A stretch of 64,000 nucleotides of DNA from Achromobacter sp. RTa (GTDB taxonomy: Bacteria > Pseudomonadota > Gammaproteobacteria > Burkholderiales > Burkholderiaceae_B): the NCBI RefSeq assembly GCF_000757485.1, contig NZ_JPYO01000042.1, positions 333,954-397,953 on the forward strand. Direction: 5' to 3'. The notes beneath the pieces were generated by a model, which was given only the letters and a program-made list of their open reading frames with translations, made no database searches and was not told the origin of the DNA. The position numbers were made by a program, and so were the translations under genes. Below, piece by piece: positions 18,155 through 27,300 of this stretch. How positions within the stretch are numbered: the first letter of the stretch is position 1; each line of letters begins with the position of its first letter.

Positions 18155-18199
18155 TCCGTAGTTAGTGGTTCCGCTGCGCAGCGGATTGGATTCTACGGA
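18155..18199. promoter_or_regulatory. nested palindromes between the GST and HxlR genes
   Basis: A perfect 14-bp palindrome, CCGCTGCGCAGCGG (18171-18184), lies within an outer 7-bp inverted repeat TCCGTAG / CTACGGA (18155-18161 and 18193-18199). It lies 11 bp from the GST start and 50 bp from the HxlR start, as expected for an operator serving both. Confidence 0.5.
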
Positions 18200-18248
18200 C
18201 CTGGCCAGACAAGTAAACTACGCACATTTATGTGACCATGCCCCGCCG

Positions 18249-18617
18249 ATGAAAGACCTGGTATCGCGCTGCCCCATCGAAGAGATCATGCAGATCCTGA
18301 GCGGCAGGTGGCCGACGCTGCTGATCTACTACCTCAAAGAGGGCACCAAGCGCTTCAGCGACCTGCGCCGCGACAATCCGACGATCTCCCACCGGATGCT
18401 GACGCTGGAACTGCGCAAGCTGGAATTGGCCGGCATTGTCCGGCGTACCGACTTCGACGGATATCCCAGGCGCGTGGAGTACGACCTCACGCCCTCGGGC
18501 GGCGCGCTGGTGCCGCTGCTGGAAGCATTGGGCGACTGGTGGGACGACAACACGGCGCCGCTCGAGGGTTCCGCGGCGGCCAGCGCCGGTGAAGGCGGCG
18601 GCGCCTCCCGGGATTAG
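18249..18617 (+). CDS. HxlR family transcriptional regulator
   Basis: A 122-residue winged-helix regulator. CPIEEIMQILSGRWPTLLIYYL opens the domain, FSDLRRDNPTISHRMLTLELRKLE is the recognition part, and GYPRRVEYDLTPSGGALVPLLEALGDWW is the classic HxlR wing and dimer helix. The conserved Cys near residue 7 (LVSRCP) is the redox- or electrophile-sensing site in several HxlR proteins. ATG 18249 fits the family N-terminus; an in-frame ATG at 18165 would place the outer repeat inside the coding region. Likely controls the divergent GST gene. Confidence 0.88.
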   Translation: MKDLVSRCPIEEIMQILSGRWPTLLIYYLKEGTKRFSDLRRDNPTISHRMLTLELRKLELAGIVRRTDFDGYPRRVEYDLTPSGGALVPLLEALGDWWDDNTAPLEGSAAASAGEGGGASRD

Positions 18618-18654
18618 GGCCGCCCCGCCAGGGCTGGCCCGGAACTCAGCCCGG

Positions 18655-18951
18655 CTAGAACGTATACAGCGCGTAGGCGAGAAAACCCGCCCACAGCGCG
18701 AGATGGATGGCGATCCCCTGCCGGCCTTGCAGGATCGTCGCGGGCCGCCTGGCGCGCGCGAAGCAGGCAAGCATGCTCGAATGCGCCAGCAGCAGGCCGA
18801 CGAGCCATAGCGACAGGAACAGCAGAACGCCGAGGGGGTCCGGGCCATTGCCGTCGCCAAGACGCGGCGCGTCATAGGTGGCAACGCCGATCACCCAGGC
18901 CGCGAGCGCAAGCACGCTCAAGACGAAACTGATTCGGTAATAGAGGAACAA
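18655..18951 (-). CDS. small membrane protein of unknown function
   Basis: A 98-residue protein with three hydrophobic segments (about 5-24, 40-62 and 80-97), probably in the inner membrane. I do not recognise a family. Hydrophobic pattern and lack of better overlapping frames support it as a gene. It converges on the HxlR gene. The following stretch 18952-19146 has no gene or clear signal. Confidence 0.55.
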   Translation of the reverse strand: MFLYYRISFVLSVLALAAWVIGVATYDAPRLGDGNGPDPLGVLLFLSLWLVGLLLAHSSMLACFARARRPATILQGRQGIAIHLALWAGFLAYALYTF

Positions 18952-19146
18952 GGCGGCGGTACCTTATCGGGTCTGCAACGGCCAGGCGGATGCGCGGGCC
19001 GGCATGAAAAGAGGTGTCAGGCCACGAGTTTTAGCACGCATGCAGCCAGATACGCACATCGCGTATGCGTCGAAAAACCACGATCGGAAAGCGGATGGAG
19101 ACCAAGCGGAGGATTTCGAATTGCCCGGTGGCAAGACAGGCGCCCC

Positions 19147-19857
19147 TCAACTCCCTTTGCCTGAGGGGCCAGACTCGAAAATTTTCTGGTAAGCGCTGTA
19201 GTAGCACGCAGCCGCCGCGCGCGCGTGGCCAAGCATGCGGATACGGACAAGTTCGGTATCGCCGGACAGGAAGGCTTCGTACAGTCCTCGCATTCCGTCC
19301 AGGATGATGCTGCGGACCTGGTGATCGTCCATCGTCACCAGGCGCACTACCTGCACGTGATCGATATAGCGCGAAATCGCGCCGGCCAGTTCGCGGTTGG
19401 GCACCATGGCGAGCCAGACCAGCCGGAAGCGCGCGTTGCTGCGCATGAAATCGTCGAGGTCGGTCCGGAGATGCGCGCTTTCGGCCTGCTCCAGGGCGGC
19501 CTTCATTTCGGCCAGGCCCTTGGGATCCGCGTGCAGCGATGCGGAGGCGGCGGCGGGGGGTTCCAGCAAGGTGCGGATCTCGAAGATCTCGTTCATTTCG
19601 GCGAGCGTGAAGCGGCGCAGCACGAAACCGCGCGCCGTTCCTTCGAGCACACCTTCGTTCTTCAGTTGCATGAGCGCTTCGCGGACCGGCATGCGGGATA
19701 CATGCAGCTCATGCGCGATATCGTGATCCACCAGCCGGTCTTCAAGCCGGATCAAGCCCATCTGTATGCGTTGGCGGACGACGCCATACACGCGTTCGCG
19801 CAGATTGGGCTTGCGCGCCGCGCTGCTCGTTTTCCTGCTTTTTACCTTCGTCTCCAC
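19147..19857 (-). CDS. GntR family transcriptional regulator (FadR/FCD subfamily)
   Basis: A 236-residue regulator beginning with GTG at 19857. The N-terminal GntR winged helix is clear (LRERVYGVVRQRIQMGLI ... LVDHDIAHELHVSRMPVREALMQLKNEGVLE). The all-helical FCD effector domain follows (EIFEIRTLLEPPAAASA, FRLVWLAMV, HVQVVRLVT, EAFLSGD), although some usual FCD metal-binding histidines are not obvious. It lies 10 bp after the V4R gene, so the two are one operon, divergent from the ABC-Rieske operon. Palindromes centred on TATA upstream of both directions are likely binding sites. Confidence 0.9.
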   Translation of the reverse strand: METKVKSRKTSSAARKPNLRERVYGVVRQRIQMGLIRLEDRLVDHDIAHELHVSRMPVREALMQLKNEGVLEGTARGFVLRRFTLAEMNEIFEIRTLLEPPAAASASLHADPKGLAEMKAALEQAESAHLRTDLDDFMRSNARFRLVWLAMVPNRELAGAISRYIDHVQVVRLVTMDDHQVRSIILDGMRGLYEAFLSGDTELVRIRMLGHARAAAACYYSAYQKIFESGPSGKGS

Positions 19858-19867
19858 CGGCCTCGCC

Positions 19868-20362
19868 TCACTCGTTCTGCGCCAGGAATACGCAACAGGG
19901 CGCGCCCATGCTAGCGCACCTGGTCTCGCGAAACGTCCTGGGCTCTCCCGCCACCAGGGCGCTTACGGCTTCGAGCATACCCGTTATCGCGTGGCACACC
20001 GGCCGGTCGCGGGTGGAGGCTGCCATCGCGAAGGGGCTGTTTCGCACCGCAAGCGTCAGCGCGGCCGCGTCGCCGGATTCGAAGCGCCATATGCCCCACC
20101 CCAGGTCGGCCGCAGACTCGGCCATCACCTGCAGGAATGCATCGGCGGCCGCGCCGCCGGCTCGATAGGCGCGCGCAGATGCGCCGCCATGCGCGCGCAC
20201 CGACGCTTGCAGGCTGTCGAGTGCCTGGGCGCGCTGCGCGGGCGGCAGGCCGGCGAACAGCCCCATCAGGACGTCGGCGCGCAGCATGACGTAACGGCGG
20301 TCGGCATCCAGGATTGCGCCGGAATCCTGGTCCCATTGCAGGCGTTGTTGCAGCTGTCCCAT
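19868..20362 (-). CDS. stand-alone V4R (4-vinyl reductase) domain protein
   Basis: A 164-residue soluble protein whose C-terminal half has the V4R pattern: WGIWRFESGD, then PVCHAITGMLEAVSALVAGEP, RETRCASMGAPCCVFLAQ, with the conserved Cys residues of the domain. In XylR/DmpR-type regulators V4R domains bind aromatic effectors; in BchJ relatives the role is enzymatic or unclear. Here there is no DNA-binding domain, but the gene leads an operon with a GntR regulator and is divergent from a ring-hydroxylating oxygenase. I infer that it senses the aromatic substrate or assists the regulator. Confidence 0.8.
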   Translation of the reverse strand: MGQLQQRLQWDQDSGAILDADRRYVMLRADVLMGLFAGLPPAQRAQALDSLQASVRAHGGASARAYRAGGAAADAFLQVMAESAADLGWGIWRFESGDAAALTLAVRNSPFAMAASTRDRPVCHAITGMLEAVSALVAGEPRTFRETRCASMGAPCCVFLAQNE

Positions 20363-20422
20363 TCGGTCTGGTCCTGTGGCGGAGGGATGGATCGTTTACC
20401 CACATCGGCTAGGGTTATCCCT

Positions 20423-20438
20423 GAACAATATACTGTTT
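20423..20438. promoter_or_regulatory. imperfect palindrome upstream of the V4R-GntR operon
   Basis: GAACAATATACTGTTT, centred between 20430 and 20431, matches the perfect site at 20510 in its right half (TACTGTTT) and most of its left half. It lies about 60 bp upstream of the V4R start. Probable autoregulatory site for the GntR protein. Confidence 0.6.
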
Positions 20439-20509
20439 TTGCAGGACCATAAGCCACTGATATCAGGGTAAATAATTAGTTGAATCATGAACTATTAATG
20501 CTTAAATCA

Positions 20510-20527
20510 CAAACAGTATACTGTTTG
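20510..20527. promoter_or_regulatory. perfect 18-bp palindrome upstream of the ABC-Rieske operon
   Basis: CAAACAGTATACTGTTTG is fully symmetric, with the GTATAC-type core common in FadR/FCD-subfamily operators. It lies 52 bp upstream of the ATG at 20580. The related site at 20423 faces the other operon, so one regulator, most likely the GntR protein, can control both directions. Confidence 0.7.
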
Positions 20528-20579
20528 CACGTGGTTTGGCCGGGTGCTTTCGCAACGATTCCGCTATCGGAGGCCGTTC

Positions 20580-22130
20580 ATGATTGATGCATGGTGGGTA
20601 CGGTGGTTGGGCAGGGTCCTGGCATCCTGTCTTGTGTTGGTGGGCGGCGGGCTGGCGGCGTCGGCGGCGCTGGCCCAAGCGGACAAACCGGACGAGTTGA
20701 AGATCGCCTATCCGGTGGACGTGCCGTCCTGGGATCCGACGGCAGTCACGTTTCCGGCAGGACAATCGCTGTACAAGGCCGTGTTCGACTCCCCGCTTTT
20801 CATCGACGGCGACCTGAAGCTGCAGCCCGCGCTGGTCAAGAGCTGGCGCTGGCTGGACGACAAGAACATGCGGCTCGCCATCGAGCTGCGCGACGGAGTG
20901 ACCTTCCATGACGGTTCCAAGCTGACGACCGAAGACTTCAAGTTCAGCTTCCTCGATCGCCCGAAGAAGGAAAAACGCCTGGCCATCAACGGCTTTTTCG
21001 GCGCGTTGCAAAACATAGAGATATCCAGTCCGACCCAGGCCGTCATGGTGTTCTCCACCCCGACGCCCACCGCGCCCAACTATCTGGGCTTCCTGACTTC
21101 CTACGTCCTGCCCAAGGCCTACATGGAAAAGGTGGGCGAGGACGGATTCCAGGCGGCGCCCATTGGCGCCGGCCCATACAAGATCGTGCGCTACGAACGC
21201 GGCTCGCGCGTAGTGCTTGAGGCATTCGACAAGTACTGGGGCGAAAAGCCCGCTATCAAGCGGGTCGTTTTCGAGTTCGTTCCGGACTCTTCCGCGCGCG
21301 TGGCGATGCTGGAATCGGCCAGGGCCGACGTGGCGGTGCAGATTCCGCTGCGCGAAGTCAACCGGCTGAACAAGATTCCCGCGCTGAAGGCCGAGGTCTA
21401 TCCGTACAGCGAGATCTTCATTCTGCAGATTCCCAGCTACGTTCCGGAGTTTCAGAACGAGCATGTGCGGCGCGCCCTGCATCTGGCGATCAACAAGCAG
21501 GCGATTTCCAAGGCGTTCTACGCCAATGTGGCCAAGCCGATTTCCGTGTTGGCCACGCCGGGCTCGCCTGGCGACGTGGCCGGATTCAGCTATGCCTACG
21601 ACAAGACGGCCGCGCAGGCGGAGTTGGCGAAGGCCGGCTACGGGCCCGACAAGCCGCTGAAGATCCAGTTCCTGTCGACCAACAATACCTTCCCCAGCGA
21701 CTACGAGATGGCGCGCGCCATCGTGCAGATGTGGTCGCAGATCGGCATCCAGGCGGACCTGCAGGAAATCACGCTGGCAAAGTACCTGGACCTCAGCCAT
21801 TCGTCCAAGGTGCCGGGCGTCATGCTGTACAGCTGGGCCAATGCGACCGGCGACCCGGAAATCTTCGCCGGCAAGATCCTGGATCCGCGCCTGCGCTTCT
21901 CGACCTGGAAGGAGCCGGAGCTCGCCAAGACCATCGACGCCCTGGCCGCGCAGAGCGACCCCGCCAAGCGCTATGACGGCTACCGTGAGCTGGCCCGACA
22001 GGCGACGGAGCACGTATGGAGCCTGCCTCTGCTGCAGTCGGTCGCCACGGTGGCGTCCAAGAAGGCCGTGGACATGAAGGTCTACCAGACCGGCTACGTC
22101 CTGCCGGCGGTCTATCGCTGGAGCCAATGA
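20580..22130 (+). CDS. ABC transporter substrate-binding protein, family 5 (peptide/nickel type)
   Basis: A 516-residue periplasmic binding protein. The signal peptide ends at about SAALAQA; then DELKIAYPVDVPSWDPT, LVKSWRWLDDKNMRLAIELRDGVTFHDGSKLTTEDFKFS and GAGPYKIVRYERGS are standard DppA/OppA-class features. The start at 20580 has a GGAGG site 8 bp away; an in-frame ATG at 20544 is less likely. The family binds oligopeptides, opines, nickel chelates and various organic acids. Because a Rieske oxygenase ends this operon, an aromatic or heterocyclic ligand is plausible. Confidence 0.9.
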   Translation: MIDAWWVRWLGRVLASCLVLVGGGLAASAALAQADKPDELKIAYPVDVPSWDPTAVTFPAGQSLYKAVFDSPLFIDGDLKLQPALVKSWRWLDDKNMRLAIELRDGVTFHDGSKLTTEDFKFSFLDRPKKEKRLAINGFFGALQNIEISSPTQAVMVFSTPTPTAPNYLGFLTSYVLPKAYMEKVGEDGFQAAPIGAGPYKIVRYERGSRVVLEAFDKYWGEKPAIKRVVFEFVPDSSARVAMLESARADVAVQIPLREVNRLNKIPALKAEVYPYSEIFILQIPSYVPEFQNEHVRRALHLAINKQAISKAFYANVAKPISVLATPGSPGDVAGFSYAYDKTAAQAELAKAGYGPDKPLKIQFLSTNNTFPSDYEMARAIVQMWSQIGIQADLQEITLAKYLDLSHSSKVPGVMLYSWANATGDPEIFAGKILDPRLRFSTWKEPELAKTIDALAAQSDPAKRYDGYRELARQATEHVWSLPLLQSVATVASKKAVDMKVYQTGYVLPAVYRWSQ

Positions 22131-23146
22131 TGTGGATGGCGCTGGCGTCCCATTTCGCGCGCCGCCTGGCAGTGGCAGTGCCGACCATGTTGGCGCTGTC
22201 CGTCGTCGTCTTCGTGGTGCTGCGGCTGTTGCCGGCGGATCCTCTCGGCATGATGCTGCCGCCGAGCGCGACCCGCGCCGAAGTCGAGGCCCTGCGCCAC
22301 GCCATGGGGCTGGACCGCTCGCTGATCGCGCAGTACGGCATCTGGCTGGGACAGGTTCTGCATGGCGACCTGGGCCGCTCCATCAGTTCCGGCGCGCCCG
22401 TCGCACAGCTGATCGCGACGACCTTGCCGGCGACGCTGGAACTGTCGTTCGTGGCGCTCCTCATGGCGCTGGCGATCAGCATCCCGGGCGGCCTGCTGCT
22501 CTATGTGCTGCACGATCGCCGCGGCGAGCTGGCCGCTGACGCGGGCCTGGTGCTGCTGATCTCCATCCCCGGCTTTCTCTGGGGAATCTTCCTGATGCTG
22601 GCCTTCGGCGTGCATTGGCCCATCCTGCCGTTTTCCGGCCGTTTCAGCTCGGACGTCTCCGCATCCGGGTACACCGGCTTCGTGCTTCTGGACTTCCTGT
22701 TGCAGGGCCGTTGGCGGGAGTGGGCCGACGCGGCCTCGCACCTGGTGCTGCCGGCCCTGGCGCTGGCGCTGGGGTTCAGCCCCCTGATCGTGCGGGTGCT
22801 GCGCGCCAGCCTGCTGGAGGCCAGCCACGAACAGTATGTGACGGTCGCGCGGCTGCGCGGGCAGCCCGAAAGCCGCATTATCCTGCGGCACATGCTGCGC
22901 AACGCCTTCCTGCCGACCTTGACGCTGATCGGCGTGCAGTTCGGGTTTCTGTTCGGCGGAACCCTGCTGATCGAGATGATCTTTTCCTTTCCTGGCCTCG
23001 GCAACATGATGGTTCAGGCCGTGCGCAACCACGATCTTCCTCTTATCCAGGGAATCTCGCTCGTGTTCTGCGCCGTAATCCTGCTGATCAATGCGAGCGT
23101 GGATTGCCTGTACGCCGTGATCGATCCCCGCTTGAGAGACACCTGA
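22127..23146 (+). CDS. ABC transporter permease (DppB/OppB-like)
   Basis: A 339-residue permease with about six helices. The N-terminal RRLAVAVPTMLALSVVVFVVLRLLPADP and the EAA-type loop VLRASLLEASHEQYVTVARLRG followed by HMLRNAFLPTLTLIG are typical of DppB. The start at 22127 overlaps the preceding stop as ATGATG; 22130 is an equal alternative. Confidence 0.9.
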   Translation: MMWMALASHFARRLAVAVPTMLALSVVVFVVLRLLPADPLGMMLPPSATRAEVEALRHAMGLDRSLIAQYGIWLGQVLHGDLGRSISSGAPVAQLIATTLPATLELSFVALLMALAISIPGGLLLYVLHDRRGELAADAGLVLLISIPGFLWGIFLMLAFGVHWPILPFSGRFSSDVSASGYTGFVLLDFLLQGRWREWADAASHLVLPALALALGFSPLIVRVLRASLLEASHEQYVTVARLRGQPESRIILRHMLRNAFLPTLTLIGVQFGFLFGGTLLIEMIFSFPGLGNMMVQAVRNHDLPLIQGISLVFCAVILLINASVDCLYAVIDPRLRDT

Positions 23147-24042
23147 TGACTACGCTGAATGTACGCGCGGCGCCGCCTGCCCTGCGCGCATCGGCCTGGT
23201 GGGCCGCCATGCGCGCCTCGCCCAAGGCCGCACTGGGCTGCGTGATCGTGCTGGCGCTGGTAGCGATCGCGATCTTCGCGCCCGCGATCGCGCCGAACGA
23301 TCCCTTGGCGCAGGACCTGCTGTCGCCGCTCTTGCCCCCCGCCTGGGCGGCCGACGGCATGGCCCAGTATCCGCTGGGCACGGACAGCCTGGGCCGCTGC
23401 GTGCTGTCTCGTCTGATCTACGGCACGCGCGTGGCCTTGTGGGTCGGCCTGTGCGCGGCGATGGGCGCCACGCTGGTGGGGTCCACCCTGGGCCTGGTCG
23501 CCGCCTACTTCGGCGGGCGCGTGGACAAGGGCATCGGCTACCTGGTCGATCTGTGGATGTCGTTTCCGCCGGTGGTGCTTTCGCTGATCCTCATGGTGGG
23601 CCTGGGCACCGGCGTGGGCAACGTGATTCTCGCCATCGTGCTGGTGGACTGGACACGGTTCTGCCGGGTGGTGCGCGCCGAGGCCCTCAAGATCCGCCGC
23701 AACGATTACGTGACGGCGGCACGCCTGATGGGCTTCGGCCATATCCGCGTGATGCTGAGGGAAATGCTGCCGGGCCTGACGCCGCTGATCCTGACACTGT
23801 TCAGCCTGCAGATCGGCATTGCCATCATCGTCGAGGCCATCTTGAGCTTCGTCGGGCTATCCGTGCCTGCGGATGTGGTCGCGTGGGGCGTCATGATCGC
23901 CGACGCGCGCAGCACCATGCAGGAAGCCATATGGACCCTGATCGCGCCGGTGACCGGCATCGTGCTGACGGTCTTCGGGTTCAATCTGCTCAGCGACGGC
24001 ATGCGCCAGCTGCTGGATCCTCGCAAGCGTGGAAGGAATTGA
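23146..24042 (+). CDS. ABC transporter permease (DppC/OppC-like)
   Basis: A 298-residue permease. It has the DppC N-terminal segment with IAPNDPLAQDL, then YPLGTDSLGRCVLSRLIYGTRVALWVG, and the EAA loop VRAEALKIRRNDYVTAARLMG. The start at 23146 overlaps the preceding stop as TGATG. Pairs with the DppB-like permease. Confidence 0.9.
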   Translation: MTTLNVRAAPPALRASAWWAAMRASPKAALGCVIVLALVAIAIFAPAIAPNDPLAQDLLSPLLPPAWAADGMAQYPLGTDSLGRCVLSRLIYGTRVALWVGLCAAMGATLVGSTLGLVAAYFGGRVDKGIGYLVDLWMSFPPVVLSLILMVGLGTGVGNVILAIVLVDWTRFCRVVRAEALKIRRNDYVTAARLMGFGHIRVMLREMLPGLTPLILTLFSLQIGIAIIVEAILSFVGLSVPADVVAWGVMIADARSTMQEAIWTLIAPVTGIVLTVFGFNLLSDGMRQLLDPRKRGRN

Positions 24043-24046
24043 GCCC

Positions 24047-25957
24047 ATGTCGCTATTGAGCTTGCGCAACCTTACGCTGACCGCGGACGTGGACGTGGAC
24101 GGCCAGCGCCTGCCCGCCGCCGTGCTGCGCGGCATCGACCTGGACATCCCCGAAGGCCGCATGCTGGGCCTGGTGGGCGAATCGGGCGCCGGCAAAAGCA
24201 TGATGGGGCGCATGGTGTCGGGCACCCTGCCCCCCGGCTTCCGCATCACCGCCGGCACCATCCAGTTCCGCGGAACGGACCTGAACCGAATGACGCCGGC
24301 GCGGCGCCGCGAAATGCTCGGCCGCCAGATCGCGTTCATTCCCCAGGAGCCGCTGTCCGGCCTGAATCCCGCGCTGACGGTGCGCCAGCAGCTGTTCGAG
24401 CATCTGCGCCACGTCGGGATACCGGCCTCGCAATGGGAATCCTACGCCCGCGCGCGCTTGCAGGAGGTCGGCCTGAATGATGCCCCTGGCATGCTGGCGC
24501 GCTATCCGCACCAGATGTCGGGCGGCCAGTGCCAGCGCATACTGATCGCCATGGCGTTTTGCGGCGACCCGGCATTGATCTTTGCCGACGAGCCCACCAC
24601 TGCGCTGGACGTGATCACGCAGGCGCAGATCATGCGCGTTCTGGCCGACCAGCAACAGCGCCACCGGACCTCCGTGGTGCTGGTCACGCACGACCTGCGG
24701 CTGGCGGCGCACGTCTGCGACTCGATAGCGGTGCTGTACGCGGGCGAAGTCGTGGAAGTCGGTTCCGCGCGGCAGGTGCTCGACGAACCCCTGCACCCCT
24801 ACACGCGCAGCCTGAAGGAGTCTGCCCCGGGCATGGAAGCGCCGACGCAGGCCCTGCGTACCTTGCCCGATTTCATGCCGGGGCTACGCGACTTCGCGAC
24901 GCTGCGCGGCTGCCGCTTTGCGTCTCGCTGCCCGACGCGCCAGACGGCCTGCGCCGCACAGGAGATTCCCTTGCTGGAGCGAGGCGGCGAGCGCGCCGCG
25001 CGCTGCCTGCCGTCCATTCCTTCCCTGGGCGCGGTGGCCCGCAGCGAAAGCGCGGCGTTCCTGGCCATGCGGGCCGCGCCTGCTGCGGCCGGCGGCGATC
25101 CCGTCGTCACGTTGACGGACGTCGCGCTGAGCTACCCCGGCCGCGCCCGCCTGTTCCGGGCCAGGCCGCGATTGCAGATCCTACAGCCGTTGTCGCTCGC
25201 AGTGGAGCGCGGTGAATTCCTGGGCATCGTCGGCGAGAGCGGCAGCGGCAAGACCAGCCTGGTGCGCCTGATCGCCGGGATGGCCGCGCCCACTACCGGA
25301 CACATCGCGTATCCCGGATCGACGGCGGGACGGCCTCGCACTTCGCTGGCGGATCCACGCGACGTGCAGCTGGTATTCCAGAACCCCGACTCGGCCTTGA
25401 ATCCGCGGCGGCGCGTAGGCGCGCTGGTGACCCAGATCCTGGAGTCCGGCGCGTTTTCCGCGCGAGCGGGATCGGACCCGTCGCAGCGGCTGGAGTTGGC
25501 CAGACGCTTGCTGGCATCCGTGGGCCTGCCGCCGGAAGCGGTGGATCGCCTGCCCTCGCAGTTGTCGGGAGGCCAGAAGCAGCGCGTGAACATCGCGCGG
25601 GCCCTGTGCGTGACGCCCCGCCTGATCGTGGCGGACGAAATCGTGTCGGGCCTGGACGTATCGGTGCAGGCGCTGATCCTGAATCTGCTGTTGCGGCTCA
25701 AGCAGGAGCTGGGCATCGCGCTCGTCTTCGTGTCCCACGATCTGGCCGTGGTCCGGTACCTGTGCACGCGCGTTCTCGTGCTGCATCAGGGTCGGGTCGT
25801 GGAACAAGGCCCTGTCGACCAGGTATTCGGCCAGCCGCAGCACGCCTACACCCGCGCCCTGATAGCGGCCGTCCCGCCCGATTCCGCCAGCCGCCCGTGG
25901 GCGCCGGCACCGTTTTCCGCGGCTGCCCCATCGTCCGCGCAAGCGGCCACGGCATGA
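24047..25957 (+). CDS. ABC transporter ATP-binding protein with two fused ATPase domains
   Basis: A 636-residue protein holding a DppD-like and a DppF-like ATPase in one chain. Domain 1 has Walker A GESGAGKS, signature MSGGQCQR and Walker B LIFADEPTTALD, then the oligopeptide-type C-terminal CRFASRCPTRQTAC cysteine motif (about 290-305). Domain 2 has GESGSGKTS, LSGGQKQRVNIARAL and LIVADEIVSGLD. The usual Walker B Glu-Pro is Glu-Ile in domain 2. Start at 24047 after GGAAGGA. It powers the preceding permeases. Confidence 0.9.
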   Translation: MSLLSLRNLTLTADVDVDGQRLPAAVLRGIDLDIPEGRMLGLVGESGAGKSMMGRMVSGTLPPGFRITAGTIQFRGTDLNRMTPARRREMLGRQIAFIPQEPLSGLNPALTVRQQLFEHLRHVGIPASQWESYARARLQEVGLNDAPGMLARYPHQMSGGQCQRILIAMAFCGDPALIFADEPTTALDVITQAQIMRVLADQQQRHRTSVVLVTHDLRLAAHVCDSIAVLYAGEVVEVGSARQVLDEPLHPYTRSLKESAPGMEAPTQALRTLPDFMPGLRDFATLRGCRFASRCPTRQTACAAQEIPLLERGGERAARCLPSIPSLGAVARSESAAFLAMRAAPAAAGGDPVVTLTDVALSYPGRARLFRARPRLQILQPLSLAVERGEFLGIVGESGSGKTSLVRLIAGMAAPTTGHIAYPGSTAGRPRTSLADPRDVQLVFQNPDSALNPRRRVGALVTQILESGAFSARAGSDPSQRLELARRLLASVGLPPEAVDRLPSQLSGGQKQRVNIARALCVTPRLIVADEIVSGLDVSVQALILNLLLRLKQELGIALVFVSHDLAVVRYLCTRVLVLHQGRVVEQGPVDQVFGQPQHAYTRALIAAVPPDSASRPWAPAPFSAAAPSSAQAATA

Positions 25958-25986
25958 GCCGGACAATGAAACGCATTGGAGACAAT

Positions 25987-27300
25987 ATGACAGGCCATAC
26001 TTCCCCGGAAGGCTTTCGGCACCTGGTCGGTCCGAATCGCGTGCATCGGGATCTCTACACCGATCCCGGCGTCTACGCCTCCGAACAGGCCCGGCTATGG
26101 ACGCGCGCCTGGGTTTATGTGGGTCACGAAAGCCAGATACCCGCCGTGGGCGACTACTACACCACCGAGATCGCCGGGCAATCGCTGATCATGCTGCGCA
26201 AGAGCCCGCAAGAGGTAACGGTGCTGATGAACCGCTGCGCCCATAAGGGCAGCCAGCTCGTGCACGAACGCGAGGGCAACTGCGGCAAGATGTTGCGCTG
26301 TCCTTATCACGCCTGGACGTACCGCCTCGACGGCTCCCTGCTGTCCATCCCGTTGAAGAACGATTACGAGGGCACGGGCCTGTCTTCGTGCCCGTCCGGG
26401 AAGGGTCTGTCCTCGCCTGCCGCCTGCATGAACTACAAGGGGTTCGTGTTCGTCCGGATCGGCGAAGACGGACCGGACTTCATGGGCTATTTTGGTGAAG
26501 CCCTGGCCACGCTGGACAACATGGTGGCGCGCGCGCCGGACGGCGAGCTTTCGGTGCTCGGTCAGCCCCTGCGCAGCCGCATCGACTGCAACTGGAAGCT
26601 GTACCTGGAGAACGTGAACGACACCGTGCACCCGATTTCCACGCACGAGTCGGCCGCCTCCGCCGCGAAAGAAGTCGCGCAGACCTTGTCCGAAAACGGC
26701 GATACCGTGCTGGCCATGGAGCAGCTGCTGCCCTTCGGCGCAGGCTACAGCTTCTATTCGGAAATGGGCGCGCGCGTGCTGCCGCACGGGCACAGCGTGC
26801 TGGGCACCAAGTTCAGCATCCACACCGGCTACGCGCCGCTGCCTGATTACCAGGCGGAACTCGAAGCGCGCCACGGTCAGGAAGCCGCGCAACGGATCCT
26901 GCAATTTTCTCCGCAGAATACCGTGCTCTATCCCAGCCTGGCGGCCAAGGCATCCCCCATGATCCTGCGAGTCCTGCGCCCCCTGGCGGTGGACCGGACG
27001 CTCGTCGAGATATGGGCGTTCGCTCCAAAGAATGCCCCCGCCCGCCTGCGGCAACGCGCGGCGTCCTATGCCCGGCTGGTGTTCTCGCCTATGTCCGTCG
27101 TGGCGCATGACGACGTGCACCTGTTCGAAAGCCAGCAGCGCGGCCTGCTCTGCTCGGGCAACGAATGGCTCAGCCTGCATCGGGGATACCGGGACGGAGA
27201 GATCGGTCAGGTCCCCGTGTCCATGGATAGCGGCAACAACGAATGGGTCATGCGCAATCAGCACCGAGGCTGGCTGGAATTGATGGGAGACGCGGCGTGA
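25987..27300 (+). CDS. Rieske non-heme iron oxygenase, alpha subunit
   Basis: A 437-residue aromatic ring-hydroxylating oxygenase large subunit. The Rieske 2Fe-2S motif is NRCAHKGSQLV ... LRCPYHAW (about 80-105). The mononuclear iron site is LENVNDTVHPISTHE (about 215-230), with the bridging Asp and two His. It dihydroxylates or demethylates an aromatic acid. The start at 25987 has a GGAG site; an ATG at 25954 overlapping the upstream stop would add 11 residues. The beta subunit follows. No ferredoxin or reductase is in this operon, but both types lie just beyond it on the other strand. Confidence 0.92.
   Translation: MTGHTSPEGFRHLVGPNRVHRDLYTDPGVYASEQARLWTRAWVYVGHESQIPAVGDYYTTEIAGQSLIMLRKSPQEVTVLMNRCAHKGSQLVHEREGNCGKMLRCPYHAWTYRLDGSLLSIPLKNDYEGTGLSSCPSGKGLSSPAACMNYKGFVFVRIGEDGPDFMGYFGEALATLDNMVARAPDGELSVLGQPLRSRIDCNWKLYLENVNDTVHPISTHESAASAAKEVAQTLSENGDTVLAMEQLLPFGAGYSFYSEMGARVLPHGHSVLGTKFSIHTGYAPLPDYQAELEARHGQEAAQRILQFSPQNTVLYPSLAAKASPMILRVLRPLAVDRTLVEIWAFAPKNAPARLRQRAASYARLVFSPMSVVAHDDVHLFESQQRGLLCSGNEWLSLHRGYRDGEIGQVPVSMDSGNNEWVMRNQHRGWLELMGDAA

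Noticed and set aside
20502-22127. 541-codon open frame antisense to the family-5 binding protein
   Set aside because: Arg/Gln/His-rich shadow; the sense frame has a signal peptide and DppA-class motifs.
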